Positions 25,344-35,849 of a DNA stretch of 64,000 bases are shown piece after piece. The notes beneath the pieces are model-generated. The model searched no databases, was not told where the DNA came from, and was given only the letters and a program-made list of their open reading frames with translations. The position numbers were made by a program, and so were the translations under genes. The first letter of the stretch is position 1, and every line of letters begins with the position of its first letter. This DNA is from Nocardioides eburneiflavus (GTDB taxonomy: Bacteria > Actinomycetota > Actinomycetes > Propionibacteriales > Nocardioidaceae). The DNA is taken from positions 1,798,001 to 1,862,000 of the forward strand of contig NZ_SRRO01000001.1 in NCBI RefSeq assembly GCF_004785795.1, given 5' to 3'.

Positions 25344-26020
25344 GCAAGACCCGCCTGATGACGGCCGCGCCTGCCTGGGGGATGGTGGGCCTCGCAGGAC
25401 TGCTGCTGACCGGGTGCGGCAGTGCCACCCCCGGCGTCGCGGTGCGGGTCGGCGACGAGGAGCTCACGGTGCGCCACGTCGACGCGGTCACGGCCAACTA
25501 CTGCACCGCGGTGGGCGACCTCGAGTCCGAGGTGCCCATGAGCTTCGTGCGCCAGTACGTCGTGCAGCTGCTCACCCTGCGCTCGCAGGCCTCCCAGCTC
25601 GCCGACGAGTACGGCATCGAGGCTGGCTCCTCCTACCGCAACGACGTCGCGCAGCGGCAGGGCACCGCGGGAACGCAGCCCGAGGAGGTGCGCGAGGACT
25701 ACGTGGAGCTCGCCTCCAGCACGGCGTACGCCCAGGACATCGTCGACCAGATCGGTCGCATCACGCTGGAGGACGCGGGCGTCACCGACGTGACGGCCGA
25801 GCAGGCCACCGAGGCCGGGATCGACGTGTTCAACCAGTGGCCCGACGCCAACGGCATCGAGATCGACCCGCGCTACGGGCTCGAGGTGGTCGACGGTGTG
25901 CTGACCCCGGTCGACACCAACACCTCGGTGGCGGTCGGCGAGACGGCCAAGGCCGGTCTGGGCGCCGAGCCGGACCCGGCCTTCGCCCGGACCCTGCCGA
26001 CCAACCACCGCTGCGGCTGA
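25340..26020 (+). CDS. SurA-N-like lipoprotein
   Basis: 226 aa. A lipoprotein signal ends in LLLTGC (Cys about 26). The mature protein begins with GVAVRVGDEELTVRHVDAV, the start of the SurA/PrsA chaperone N-domain, and is largely helical. It lacks a parvulin domain, so it is a chaperone-like or foldase-related lipoprotein rather than a PPIase. The GTG start overlaps the mfd stop (GTGA) and mazG follows 5 nt after its stop; the order mfd, SurA-like, mazG, eno is conserved in many actinobacteria. Confidence 0.82.
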   Translation: MSKTRLMTAAPAWGMVGLAGLLLTGCGSATPGVAVRVGDEELTVRHVDAVTANYCTAVGDLESEVPMSFVRQYVVQLLTLRSQASQLADEYGIEAGSSYRNDVAQRQGTAGTQPEEVREDYVELASSTAYAQDIVDQIGRITLEDAGVTDVTAEQATEAGIDVFNQWPDANGIEIDPRYGLEVVDGVLTPVDTNTSVAVGETAKAGLGAEPDPAFARTLPTNHRCG

Positions 26021-26025
26021 GCCGC

Positions 26026-26487
26026 ATGTCGGCCACGCCCGACGGCTCCGCGCCCGACGGGTCCGCGCTGGAGGCCTTCGCCGAGCAGATGCGGGTGCTG
26101 CGACGCGAGTGCGCGTGGAAGCGGGAGCAGACCCACACCTCGCTCGTCCCGTTCGTGCGGGAGGAGGCCGAGGAGGTCGTCGAGGCGATCGAGTCCGGTG
26201 ACCCGGCCGCGCTGTGCGACGAGCTCGGCGACCTGCTGCTGCAGGTGGTGATCCACGCCGTCATCGCCGAGGAGGCAGGTGACTTCACGCTCGACGACGT
26301 GGCCCGCGGCGTGATCGCCAAGATGGAGCGACGCAACCCGCACGTCTTCGGCGACGCCGTGGCCACCGACGCCGCCGAGGTGCTGCGGCTGTGGAACGCC
26401 GCCAAGGCCGCCGAGAAGGCAGAGAGGGCGGAGGGCATCGGGCCGACCCGCGGTGCGTCCCGTCCCCAGTCGGACCCGCAGGTCTGA
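26026..26487 (+). CDS. mazG: MazG-family nucleotide pyrophosphohydrolase
   Basis: 153 aa, a single MazG domain (E. coli MazG has two). The divalent-metal helices are visible: REEAEEVVEAI (about 45-55) and CDELGDLLLQVV (about 64-75). The preceding helix has the family sequence MRVLRRECAWKREQTHTSL. It would hydrolyse NTP/dNTPs to NMP and PPi, including aberrant nucleotides. The ATG at 26026 lies 5 nt after the lipoprotein stop, consistent with one operon. The C-terminal 25 residues are a low-complexity extension. Confidence 0.9.
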   Translation: MSATPDGSAPDGSALEAFAEQMRVLRRECAWKREQTHTSLVPFVREEAEEVVEAIESGDPAALCDELGDLLLQVVIHAVIAEEAGDFTLDDVARGVIAKMERRNPHVFGDAVATDAAEVLRLWNAAKAAEKAERAEGIGPTRGASRPQSDPQV

Positions 26488-26498
26488 CCGCCCACAGC

Positions 26499-28461
<1,963 letters not shown>

Positions 28462-28528
28462 CAGAGGCAGCCCTCCTGCGCGCTGCGCCTCCGAGAGTTC
28501 GTGCGGTGGACAAGGCAAGATGGTCCGC

Positions 28529-29146
28529 ATGCCTTCCCAGCGCCGTACGCCTCGTGGTGGGCCCGGCGGACCGCGCGGACCGAGGCAGGGCCACAGCACG
28601 CACCCCGGCGCCCGCGGCACCCGGCCGCGGGCGGGCGGACCGCGTACGCCTGCTCCCCGGAGCGAGGGGCCGGCCGCCGCGGGCCCCGCCGCCACCAGGC
28701 CCACCGGTCGCCGGCCTCGCTTCACCGGCCGCGCCGCCGTGCTCGTTCTGGTGCTCGCGGTGCTCACGGTGTCGTACGCCTCGTCGCTGCGGGCCTACCT
28801 CCAGCAGCGCTCGCACATCGGTGACCTCAAGGCGCAGATCGCCGAGCGCGAGGCCAGCATCACCGACCTCGAGCGGGAGAAGAAGCGCTGGGAGGACCCG
28901 GCCTACGTCAAGGCGCAGGCCCGCGCGCGCTTCGGCTACCTGATGCCCGGCGAGCAGGGGTTCGAGGTCATCGGCGTCGACGGCAGGCCCCTGGAGGCGC
29001 AGGCCACCCTCAACGACCCCGACGAGGTCATCAAGACGGTGCCCAAGGCATGGTGGAGCGCCGCCTGGGAGTCGATGGAGCTCGCCGGCAACCCGCCCCC
29101 GCCCGACGAGGAACCCGCAGAGATGATCGACGGAACGCAGCAGTGA
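28529..29146 (+). CDS. FtsB/DivIC-family septum formation initiator
   Basis: 205 aa. A disordered, Arg/Pro/Gly-rich cytoplasmic N-terminus (1-65) precedes one transmembrane helix (about 72-90, AVLVLVLAVLTVSYA) and a coiled coil (about 95-125, LKAQIAEREASITDLEREKKRWEDP), then the conserved RFGYLMPGEQGF motif (about 135). It belongs to the FtsQLB-type divisome. The ATG 28529 is decided by CAAGAT 7 nt upstream (leaderless); the N-terminus is longer than in E. coli FtsB, as is normal for actinobacteria. Its stop overlaps the following GTG. Confidence 0.88.
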   Translation: MPSQRRTPRGGPGGPRGPRQGHSTHPGARGTRPRAGGPRTPAPRSEGPAAAGPAATRPTGRRPRFTGRAAVLVLVLAVLTVSYASSLRAYLQQRSHIGDLKAQIAEREASITDLEREKKRWEDPAYVKAQARARFGYLMPGEQGFEVIGVDGRPLEAQATLNDPDEVIKTVPKAWWSAAWESMELAGNPPPPDEEPAEMIDGTQQ

Positions 29147-29667
29147 ACCAGCAGGAGATCGACCCGGTCGACGAGGCCGCCATCCACGCCCAGCTCAAGC
29201 GCCGGCCCCGCGGCATCGACTCGGTCGGCCACCGCTGCCCCTGCGGCAACCCCGACGTGGTCACGACGGAGCCGCGGCTGCCCAACGGCACGCCGTTCCC
29301 GACGACCTTCTACCTCACCTGCCCGCGCGCGGCCTCGCGCATCGGCACCCTCGAGGGCTCGGGCCTGATGAAGGAGATGCAGGCGCGCCTCGGCACCGAC
29401 GAGGAGCTCGCCGCGGCCTATCGCGGCGCCCACGAGCGCTACCTCGAGTACCGCGCCGAGGTGGGGGAGCGGGCCGGGCTCGACGTCCCCGAGATCGAGG
29501 GCATCACCGCCGGCGGCATGCCCGACCGGGTGAAGTGCCTGCACGTCCTCGCCGGCCAGTCCCTCGCGATGGGGCGCGGCGTCAACCCTCTCGGCGACGA
29601 GGTCCTCGACCTGCTCGGCGCCTGGTGGGAGTCGGGTCCGTGCGTCGAGCGGCCGGACGCGCCCTGA
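29143..29667 (+). CDS. DUF501-family protein
   Basis: 174 aa. Conserved actinobacterial family with cysteine motifs RCPCGNP (about 27-33) and TCP (about 53), and the C-terminal signature VKCLHVLAGQSLAMGRGVNPLGDEV (about 127-150). Cysteines may bind a metal, but the biochemical role is unknown. GTG 29143 overlaps the septum-initiator stop (GTGA). It lies between that gene and ppx in the usual order, suggesting shared expression. Confidence 0.88.
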   Translation: MNQQEIDPVDEAAIHAQLKRRPRGIDSVGHRCPCGNPDVVTTEPRLPNGTPFPTTFYLTCPRAASRIGTLEGSGLMKEMQARLGTDEELAAAYRGAHERYLEYRAEVGERAGLDVPEIEGITAGGMPDRVKCLHVLAGQSLAMGRGVNPLGDEVLDLLGAWWESGPCVERPDAP

Positions 29668-29701
29668 CCCAGCCCGGCCCCCGGTCGGCACAATGGCCCG
29701 C

Positions 29702-30622
29702 ATGAGCACCGTCGCGGCCATCGACTGCGGGACCAACTCGATCAAGGTCCTGATCGGCACCGTGCGCGACGACGGACGCCTCGACACCGTGCTGCGCGAC
29801 TCGCGGGTCGTCCGGCTCGGCCAGGGGGTCGACCGCACCGGCGAGCTCGCCGACGAGGCGCTGACGCGCACGTTCGCGGCCCTCGACGAGTTCGCCGAGA
29901 CCATCCGTCGCCACGGCGTGCCGCCGGCGCGGGTCCGCTTCTGCGCGACCTCGGCCACCCGCGACGCGAGCAACGCGGCCGTGTTCCGCGAGGGCGTACG
30001 CCGCCGGCTGGGCATCGAGCCCGAGGTCCTGTCGGGCGACGAGGAGGCCGCCCTCGTCTACGCCGGTGCGATCGCCGCGCAGGTCCCGAGGCCACCCGAG
30101 CCGGTGCTGGTGGTCGACATCGGCGGCGGCTCCACCGAGCTCGTGCTCGGCGAGGGCGACCGGCGGCAGGCCGTCTCGCTGGACATCGGGTCCGTACGCC
30201 TCCACGAGCGCCACCTCCACACCGACCCACCGACCGCGGCAGAGGTCGCCGCGTGCGTCGCCGACATCGACGCCCAGCTCGACGGCGGCGGGATCCCGCT
30301 CGAGCGCACCCGGACGGTCATCGGCACGTCCGGCACGATCAAGACCCTGGCGTGCGGGGTCCTCGCGCTCGACAGCTACGACCGCGAGGCGTTCGACCAC
30401 GCCGTCCTGCCCAACGCCGCCACGGCGTCCTTCGTCGACGCGCTCGTCGCCATGACCGTCGCCGAACGGCGTGCCCTGCCCTACATGCACCCCGGCCGTG
30501 CCGACGTGATCGCCGCGGGGGCGCTCATCTGGAGCCGCATCCTGGCCCGTGTGCCGGTGCCCGAGCACGTCGTGTCCGAGGCCGACATCCTGCACGGCAT
30601 GGCCGCTGCCATCGGCCGATGA
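29702..30622 (+). CDS. Ppx/GppA-family exopolyphosphatase
   Basis: 306 aa, ASKHA fold. The N-terminal phosphate-binding motif is AAIDCGTNSIKVLIG (about 4-18), followed by FCATSATRDASN (about 78-90), LSGDEEA, the second phosphate motif VVDIGGGSTEL (about 134-144), and VIGTSGTIKTLA (about 205). It hydrolyses polyphosphate or pppGpp. Length fits the short two-domain Ppx forms of actinobacteria (no HD domain). Start at ATG 29702 rather than ATG 29693 because CACAAT is 7 nt upstream. Its stop overlaps the glycosylase start (ATGA). Confidence 0.92.
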   Translation: MSTVAAIDCGTNSIKVLIGTVRDDGRLDTVLRDSRVVRLGQGVDRTGELADEALTRTFAALDEFAETIRRHGVPPARVRFCATSATRDASNAAVFREGVRRRLGIEPEVLSGDEEAALVYAGAIAAQVPRPPEPVLVVDIGGGSTELVLGEGDRRQAVSLDIGSVRLHERHLHTDPPTAAEVAACVADIDAQLDGGGIPLERTRTVIGTSGTIKTLACGVLALDSYDREAFDHAVLPNAATASFVDALVAMTVAERRALPYMHPGRADVIAAGALIWSRILARVPVPEHVVSEADILHGMAAAIGR

Positions 30623-31452
30623 GCGGGCCGGTCGGGCTCCCGCACCCCGTGGTCGGCGGGGAGTTCCCCAGCCCGGTGGAGCCCGGCACCGGCTGGCCGG
30701 ACGACCCCGCCGCGGCGGGCACGCCCGTCGCGCGCGACGCCGACGACGTACGCCGGCTCGCGCGCGGCGCCGACCTCGACGAGCTCGACGCCCGGGTGAG
30801 CGTGTGCTCCGCCTGCCCGCGACTGGTGACCTGGCGCGAGGAGGTGGCGCGCGAGAAGCGGGCGTCCTTCGCCGACCAGCCCTACTGGGGGCGGCCGATC
30901 CCGGGCTGGGGCTCGCCGGAGCCCTCGCTGCTGATCGTCGGCCTCGCGCCCGCGGCCAACGGGGGCAACCGGACGGGGCGCATCTTCACCGGCGACCCGA
31001 GCGCGGACTGGCTCTTCGCGAGCCTGCACCGCACCGGCTGGGCCGTCCAGCCCACCAGCGAGCACGCCGGGGACGGCCAGCGCCTCGTCGACGCGCGGAT
31101 GGTCGCGACCGTGCGCTGCGCCCCTCCGGAGAACAAGCCCACCTCCGTCGAGCGCGACACCTGCGCGCCGTGGATCGCCGCCGAGCTGGCCCTGCTCCCC
31201 ACGGTGCGTGCCGTCGTCGCGCTCGGCTCGTTCGGCTGGGCCGGCGCGCTTCGCTCGCTGGTCGCCGCGGGCGCGCCGGCGCCCGCGACCCGGCCGAAGT
31301 TCGGGCACGGCGCGGAGGTCGGGCTGGGCGGCGTGACCCTCCTCGGGTGCTACCACCCCTCGCCGCACAACACCTACACCAAGCGGCTCAGCGCCGAGAT
31401 GACGGACGCGGTCTTCGAGCGCGCGAGGGCGCTGACAGACTTGCCTGTGTGA
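30619..31452 (+). CDS. Family 5 (UdgB-type) uracil-DNA glycosylase
   Basis: 277 aa. Iron-sulfur cysteines are in VSVCSACPRL (about 57-66) and VRCAPPENKPTSVERDTC (about 172-188). The uracil-binding motif GLAPAANGGNRTGRIFTGD (about 112-130) and the HPSPHN loop near 252 are of the thermostable 4Fe-4S glycosylases; the lack of the usual polar catalytic residue in GLAPAA fits family 5, which accepts uracil and deaminated purines. It starts the base-excision step for deaminated DNA in the cytoplasm. ATG 30619 overlaps the ppx stop. Confidence 0.88.
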   Translation: MSGPVGLPHPVVGGEFPSPVEPGTGWPDDPAAAGTPVARDADDVRRLARGADLDELDARVSVCSACPRLVTWREEVAREKRASFADQPYWGRPIPGWGSPEPSLLIVGLAPAANGGNRTGRIFTGDPSADWLFASLHRTGWAVQPTSEHAGDGQRLVDARMVATVRCAPPENKPTSVERDTCAPWIAAELALLPTVRAVVALGSFGWAGALRSLVAAGAPAPATRPKFGHGAEVGLGGVTLLGCYHPSPHNTYTKRLSAEMTDAVFERARALTDLPV

Positions 31453-31967
31453 CCCTCCACGCCATCACCGTCCTCGGCCACGACCGTCCCGGCATCATCG
31501 CCGAGGCCACCGGCAGGCTCGCCGGGCTGGGCCTCAACCTCGAGGACTCGACGATGACGCTGCTGCGCGGCCACTTCGCGATGATGCTGGTCTGCGAGGG
31601 CGCCGCGGAGGACGCCGACATCGAGGCGGCCCTGGCGCCGTTGGCCGCCGACGGCAGCCTGACGGTCACGGTCCGCGAGGTGCCCGTCGAGGCCGTCGCT
31701 CCTGCCGCCGGCACGTCGTGGATCCTGTCGGTGCACGGTGGCGACCGCCCCGGCATCGTGTCCGCCGTTGTCGCGGTGATCGCCGGCGTCGGGGGCAACA
31801 TCACCGACCTGACGACGCGGCTCGCCGGCGACCTCTACCTCCTCGTCGCCGAGGTCGACCTCCCCGCGGGCGTCGACGTCGCCTCGGTCGAGCGCGACCT
31901 GGCAGTCGTGGCGGCGGACCTCGGTGTCGGCGTGACGCTGCGCGCTGCCGAGACCGACGAGCTCTGA
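31449..31967 (+). CDS. Two-ACT-domain protein (GcvR-like)
   Basis: 172 aa made of two ACT domains (about 1-80 and 92-170): ITVLGHDRPGIIAEATGRLA and LSVHGGDRPGIVSAVVAVIA are the ligand-binding starts. The family includes GcvR and formyltetrahydrofolate-linked regulators that bind amino acids. No catalytic domain is attached. GTG 31449 overlaps the glycosylase stop (GTGA); the peptide deformylase gene follows 12 nt later, so it belongs to that operon. A regulatory, amino-acid-sensing role is inferred. Confidence 0.85.
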   Translation: MTLHAITVLGHDRPGIIAEATGRLAGLGLNLEDSTMTLLRGHFAMMLVCEGAAEDADIEAALAPLAADGSLTVTVREVPVEAVAPAAGTSWILSVHGGDRPGIVSAVVAVIAGVGGNITDLTTRLAGDLYLLVAEVDLPAGVDVASVERDLAVVAADLGVGVTLRAAETDEL

Positions 31968-31978
31968 GCGCCGCACCG

Positions 31979-32536
31979 ATGAGCGTGAACCCCCGGGTCC
32001 TGGCGTGGACCGAGGCCGACCTCGGCGTGGCCGGGGAGCTGCGCGAGGTCGTACGCGCCCCCGCCGCCGTGCTGTCCACGGTCGGCGACCTCGTCGACCC
32101 GACCGCGCCGGAGGTCGTACGGCTCGCCGCCGACCTCGTCGCCACCATGCGGGTCTCGCCCGGCTGCGTCGGCCTGGCCGCGCCGCAGATCGGGGTGGGG
32201 GCGAAGGTCTTCTGTGTCGACGTGTCGGAGCACCCCAAGACCCGCGACCACCACGGCACGTTCGTGCTGTGCAACGCCGAGGTCGTCTCCGGCAGTCGCA
32301 AGGAGAAGGCCCGCGAGGGCTGCATGTCCGTGCCCGACCTCACCGGCGACGTCCGGCGCCCGAGCCGCATCGTCGTGCGCGGCCAGCTCCCCGGGAGCGG
32401 CGAGGAGGTCGAGCTCGAGGCCGGGGCCTTCGAGGCACGGGCGCTCCAGCACGAGATCGACCACTGCGACGGTCTGCTGTTCCTCGACCGTACGGCCGGA
32501 GCGCACGCCGTCTACGCTCGCAGGACGTACCTCTGA
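31979..32536 (+). CDS. def: Peptide deformylase
   Basis: 185 aa. All three active-site motifs are present: GLAAPQIGVG (about 60), EGCMSVP (about 109-115, metal-ligand Cys) and QHEIDH (about 157-162, two His ligands and catalytic Glu). It removes the formyl group of nascent proteins. No N-terminal extension suggests a transit or membrane location. It ends 20 bp before the tRNA gene. Expected partner methionyl-tRNA formyltransferase is not in the window. Confidence 0.95.
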   Translation: MSVNPRVLAWTEADLGVAGELREVVRAPAAVLSTVGDLVDPTAPEVVRLAADLVATMRVSPGCVGLAAPQIGVGAKVFCVDVSEHPKTRDHHGTFVLCNAEVVSGSRKEKAREGCMSVPDLTGDVRRPSRIVVRGQLPGSGEEVELEAGAFEARALQHEIDHCDGLLFLDRTAGAHAVYARRTYL

Positions 32537-32555
32537 CCTGCCCGCCAGGTCGCCG

Positions 32556-32629
32556 GCCCCGGTATCCCAACCGGTAGAGGAAGCGGTCTTAAAAACCGCA
32601 CAGTCTGGGTTCGAACCCCAGCCGGGGCA
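32556..32629 (+). tRNA. tRNA with anticodon UAA (Leu), short variable loop
   Basis: Seven-bp acceptor stem (32556-32562 with 32622-32628), A at the discriminator position (32629), anticodon stem 32583-32587/32595-32599 with loop CTTAAAA, giving anticodon TAA, a T arm with TTCGAAC loop, and a 5-nt variable loop (32600-32604). CCA is not encoded. The D stem has three good pairs and one mismatch. Leucine tRNAs are normally class II with a long variable arm; this one is class I in shape. It may be a minor tRNA, a recoding tRNA or a pseudogene. Confidence 0.75.
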
Positions 32630-32633
32630 CTCG

Positions 32634-34601
32634 TCACGACCTCCTCCTCACGGGTCCGCGCCCGCGGACGGGCTGGTAGCGGTCGAACCGTGCCTCCAGC
32701 ACGCCCTCGCCGCCCGTGAGGTCCGGCAGCTGGTGCTGGAGGCCGTGCAGGCGGGCCGCCACCAGGCGCGCCTCGATCCTGGTGAGGTCAGCGGTGGCGG
32801 TCTGGCCGGTGACCTCGGCCCCCCAGCTGCCGAGGAGCCGCAGCAGCTGCGGAGCGTCCCGTGTCGGCACCTCCAGGTCGACGCGGAGGTGCGGCTCGCA
32901 CACGAGGGTCGAGGCACGCTCCAACGCCTGGCGCACGACGAGCGGTGTCAGGCTGCGGTAGTCCAGCGCGGTCGGCAACGGACCCCGCTGCGAGGGCGGC
33001 CCGTCCCCGGACCGGTAGCCGGCCTCGGTGAGGGTCACCCGGCAGTCGGTCACCTCCCACCCCGACAGTCCGCGCGCCAGCGCCCGGCCGACGTGCTGGG
33101 CCATGACGGTCGTGAAGTGCTCGACGGTCTTGAAGAGGTGGAGCGGGAGGTCGCGGGCCGGGACCTCGAGGTCGAGCCGGACCCCCGAACCCGGGGCGGC
33201 CGGCTCGAGCCGGAGCCCGATGGTCGCGCCGTACGGGTTGGTCGGGGTGTTGAACCGCTCCACCGCCGACCCGACCCGCCGCAGCCGCTCGACGTGGAGC
33301 ACGCTCGCCTCGGAGAAGTCGACCTCGATGCCGTGCTCCTCGGCCAGCGTCGAGGCGATGACCTCCTGCTGCACCCGGCCGTAGAGCGACACCGTGGGCC
33401 GGCCGTCCTCGTCGGGACGTGCCGCGATCAGCGGGTCCTGGTCGGCGAGCTGGGCCAGCGCGACGCGGAGCGCGGGTCCCTGCCGCGGGTCGCACGCCTC
33501 GAGCGACGCCTCCAGCGTGGGCGGAGGGAAGTGGTGCTCCTCCGCGCGGGCCGACGTGCCGAACCCGTCGCCCACCCGGACCGCGCCGAGCCCGAGCAGC
33601 CGCGCGACCTGGCCCGCACGGACCTCGGGAGCGCGGGTCCACTGCCCGTCGCGGAAGACCTGGATGCCGGCGACCTTGCCGGACCGAGCGCCGGGCAGCT
33701 CGAGCCGCTGGCGCACGCACAGGGACCCGGAGAACGTCCGCACGTACGCGACCTTCTCGCCGGCCGGCCCGCGGTCCACCTTGAACACCCGGCCCGACGG
33801 AGGCCCGCCGGCGTCGGCCTCGCCCTCCGCCGGCGGCGCGGAGGGCAGGAAGGTCGCGATGCCGGCCACCAGCTCCGGCACGCCCGCGCCTGTGACCGCC
33901 GACCCGGCGAAGACGGGGTGCAGATCCCCGGACCGGGTCTGGTCCGCGACGAGCGCGCGCAGCTGCTCCGCCGTGTGGTCCCTGCCCTCGACGTACGCCC
34001 TCACCAGCTCGTCGTCGTGCTCGGCCAGCGCAAGGACCTCGCGCTCGCGGAAGGCGCGGTCGTCGGGTGCGTACGGGGTGAACGCCGCCGTCCCGGCGCC
34101 GAGCCGGGCCGCCGTCCCCATGGGCAGGACCGACGGCGAGAGCCGGCGACGGATCGCCTCGAGGACCGCGTCGACGTCGGCGCCCGCCCGGTCGATCTTG
34201 TTGACGAAGAGCAGCGTCGGCACGCGCAGGCGTTGCAGGGCGCGCATCAGGATCCGGGTCTGCGGCTGCACGCCCTCGACGGCCGACAGGACGAGCACGG
34301 CGCCGTCGAGCACCCCGAGGACGCGCTCGACCTCGGCGATGAAGTCCGGGTGGCCGGGGGTGTCGATGACGTTGACGACGAGGTCCTCGAGCGGGAACGC
34401 CACGACCGCGGCCTTGATGGTGATGCCGCGGCGGCGCTCGAGGGCGAGGCTGTCGGTCTGCGTGGTGCCGGCGTCCACCGAGCCGGGCCGGTCGACGACG
34501 CCGGCGAGGTGGAGGAGGTGCTCGGTGAGGGTGGTCTTACCGGCGTCGACGTGGGCGAGGATGCCCAGGTTGAGCGATCGTTCGGATGAGCGTGGAGGCA
34601 C
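32634..34601 (-). CDS. Tet(M)/OtrA-like ribosomal protection GTPase
   Basis: 655 aa, EF-G-related translational GTPase like tetracycline ribosomal protection proteins. G motifs: AHVDAGKTTLTE (about 16-27), RGITIKAA (G2), DTPGH (about 80), NKID (about 134) and GSA (G5). The EF-G-like domains III-V follow (YGRVQQEV, TEAGYRSGDGP). GTG 34601 is chosen by GAAGGGA 6 nt upstream and because the GTPase core begins 12 residues later; an upstream ATG at 34706 would add an uninformative tail. Chromosomal actinobacterial homologs exist without proven resistance, so its role could be ribosome rescue. It is convergent with the tRNA, ending 5 bp from it. Confidence 0.85.
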   Translation of the reverse strand: MPPRSSERSLNLGILAHVDAGKTTLTEHLLHLAGVVDRPGSVDAGTTQTDSLALERRRGITIKAAVVAFPLEDLVVNVIDTPGHPDFIAEVERVLGVLDGAVLVLSAVEGVQPQTRILMRALQRLRVPTLLFVNKIDRAGADVDAVLEAIRRRLSPSVLPMGTAARLGAGTAAFTPYAPDDRAFREREVLALAEHDDELVRAYVEGRDHTAEQLRALVADQTRSGDLHPVFAGSAVTGAGVPELVAGIATFLPSAPPAEGEADAGGPPSGRVFKVDRGPAGEKVAYVRTFSGSLCVRQRLELPGARSGKVAGIQVFRDGQWTRAPEVRAGQVARLLGLGAVRVGDGFGTSARAEEHHFPPPTLEASLEACDPRQGPALRVALAQLADQDPLIAARPDEDGRPTVSLYGRVQQEVIASTLAEEHGIEVDFSEASVLHVERLRRVGSAVERFNTPTNPYGATIGLRLEPAAPGSGVRLDLEVPARDLPLHLFKTVEHFTTVMAQHVGRALARGLSGWEVTDCRVTLTEAGYRSGDGPPSQRGPLPTALDYRSLTPLVVRQALERASTLVCEPHLRVDLEVPTRDAPQLLRLLGSWGAEVTGQTATADLTRIEARLVAARLHGLQHQLPDLTGGEGVLEARFDRYQPVRGRGPVRRRS

Positions 34602-34949
34602 GCGGGGTCCCTTCGAGGAGGTGGATGCGGACGGGAGCGTGCGTTGCTCGCATCTCGGTGCCTCCTGGGACGTCGCCGTGGCCGGCCTCTCCGGCTTCCC
34701 CGGCACGCTAGGCAGCAGGACGTCGCGAGGGCAACCGGATTACGGCCGACGGCGCAGCGGCGGTGCACCTGCCTCGCCCGCTCCGCGGCCCGCGGGCAAC
34801 CTGAGAAGTTGCTGTGACGGGAACAGCGCCTGCCCCGTGCGCGTTTGAACGGGTGTTCCCCCGGCTAGAGTGGAGGAACGCACACGGACGTCGTCACCGC
34901 GACGCGTCGACCCCCCGGAACCTCCGGGGGCGGCCTCCAAGGAGAGACC
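34602..34949. promoter_or_regulatory. 348-bp divergent control region before the BI-1 gene
   Basis: No gene is evident. TTGAAC (34845-34850) and TAGAGT (34866-34871) form a candidate promoter for the BI-1 gene with a tight 15-nt spacer; GAAC-gggt-GTTC (34847-34858) overlaps the -35 and could be an operator. A perfect 8-bp hairpin with ACC loop (34912-34930) stands just before the AAGGAG ribosome site. The Tet(M)-like start lies at the other end. Confidence 0.45.
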
Positions 34950-35765
34950 ATGAAGAGCAACAATCCCGTTTTCGCCCGTTCCGAGGAGTTCAACCGCGCC
35001 TCGTCGAACGCCTACCCGGGCTACGGCGACACGGTCACCGACCCGTCCCAGTGGGGCACCGGCACGCCGGGCCAGGTCGACCAGAGCCGGATGACCGTCG
35101 ACTCGGTGGTCCAGAAGACCGCGATCTCGATCGCGCTCGTCTTCGCCGCCGCGTTCGCCACCTGGTGGTACACCGGTGAGGTCAGCAGCAGCGCAGACCT
35201 GGGTCAGGTCTACCTGCTCGCGATGCTCGGTGCCGGTGGCGCGTTCCTGCTGTCGCTCGTGAACTCCTTCAAGCGCGTCATCAGCCCCGCGCTGGTGATG
35301 GCCTTCGCCGTCGCCGAGGGGGTCGCGCTGGGTGCGATCAGCAAGCTGTTCGAGGCGCAGTTCCCCGGCATCGTGATGAGCGCCGTCCTCGGCACCTTCG
35401 CCGCCTTCGCGGGCACGCTCGCCGCCTACAAGGTCCTCGACATCAAGGTCGGCGACAAGTTCCGCCGCGGCGTGGTGGCGGGCATGTTCGGCATGGTGGG
35501 CCTTGGCCTGCTGTCGATCGTCCTCGGCTTCTTCGGCATCGACACCGGCCTCTACGGCAGCGGCGGCCTGGGCTTCATCTTCGCCCTCGCCGGCCTCGTC
35601 CTCGGCATCTTCATGCTGATCCTCGACTTCGACTTCGTCGAGAACGGCGTCGCCGCCGGCCTCCCGGAGCGCGAGTCGTGGCGCGCGGCCTTCGGCCTGA
35701 CCGTCGCCCTCGTCTGGATCTACACCAACCTGCTGCGGATCCTCGCGATCCTGCGTGGCGACTGA
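34950..35765 (+). CDS. Bax inhibitor-1/YccA family membrane protein
   Basis: 271 aa. A hydrophilic N-terminus (about 1-50, with Tyr/Gly-rich segment) precedes about seven transmembrane helices; typical BI-1 features include the polar loops SLVNSFKRVISP and a C-terminal DFDFVENGVAAGLPE (about 220-235) with acidic residues of the proposed pH sensor. The family forms calcium-leak or related channels; the role in actinobacteria is undefined. AAGGAGAGACC directly precedes the ATG. A perfect terminator follows. Confidence 0.9.
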   Translation: MKSNNPVFARSEEFNRASSNAYPGYGDTVTDPSQWGTGTPGQVDQSRMTVDSVVQKTAISIALVFAAAFATWWYTGEVSSSADLGQVYLLAMLGAGGAFLLSLVNSFKRVISPALVMAFAVAEGVALGAISKLFEAQFPGIVMSAVLGTFAAFAGTLAAYKVLDIKVGDKFRRGVVAGMFGMVGLGLLSIVLGFFGIDTGLYGSGGLGFIFALAGLVLGIFMLILDFDFVENGVAAGLPERESWRAAFGLTVALVWIYTNLLRILAILRGD

Positions 35766-35795
35766 TCCGCCGAATCACCTCCTGCTCGACACTCC

Positions 35796-35824
35796 GGCCC
35801 GCCCGAGCTCAGCTCGGGCGGGCC
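35796..35824. terminator. Bidirectional hairpin terminator
   Basis: Perfect 13-bp stem (35796-35808 with 35812-35824) and a 3-nt loop, between the convergent BI-1 (ends 35765) and SGNH hydrolase (ends 35850) genes. Confidence 0.75.
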
Positions 35825-35849
35825 GTCGTCATCTCGACCGGAAGGAACC

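Noticed and set aside
32634..34601. An acquired tetracycline resistance gene
   Set aside because: No mobile-element genes, no codon-usage break and no resistance operon nearby; kept as Tet(M)-like.
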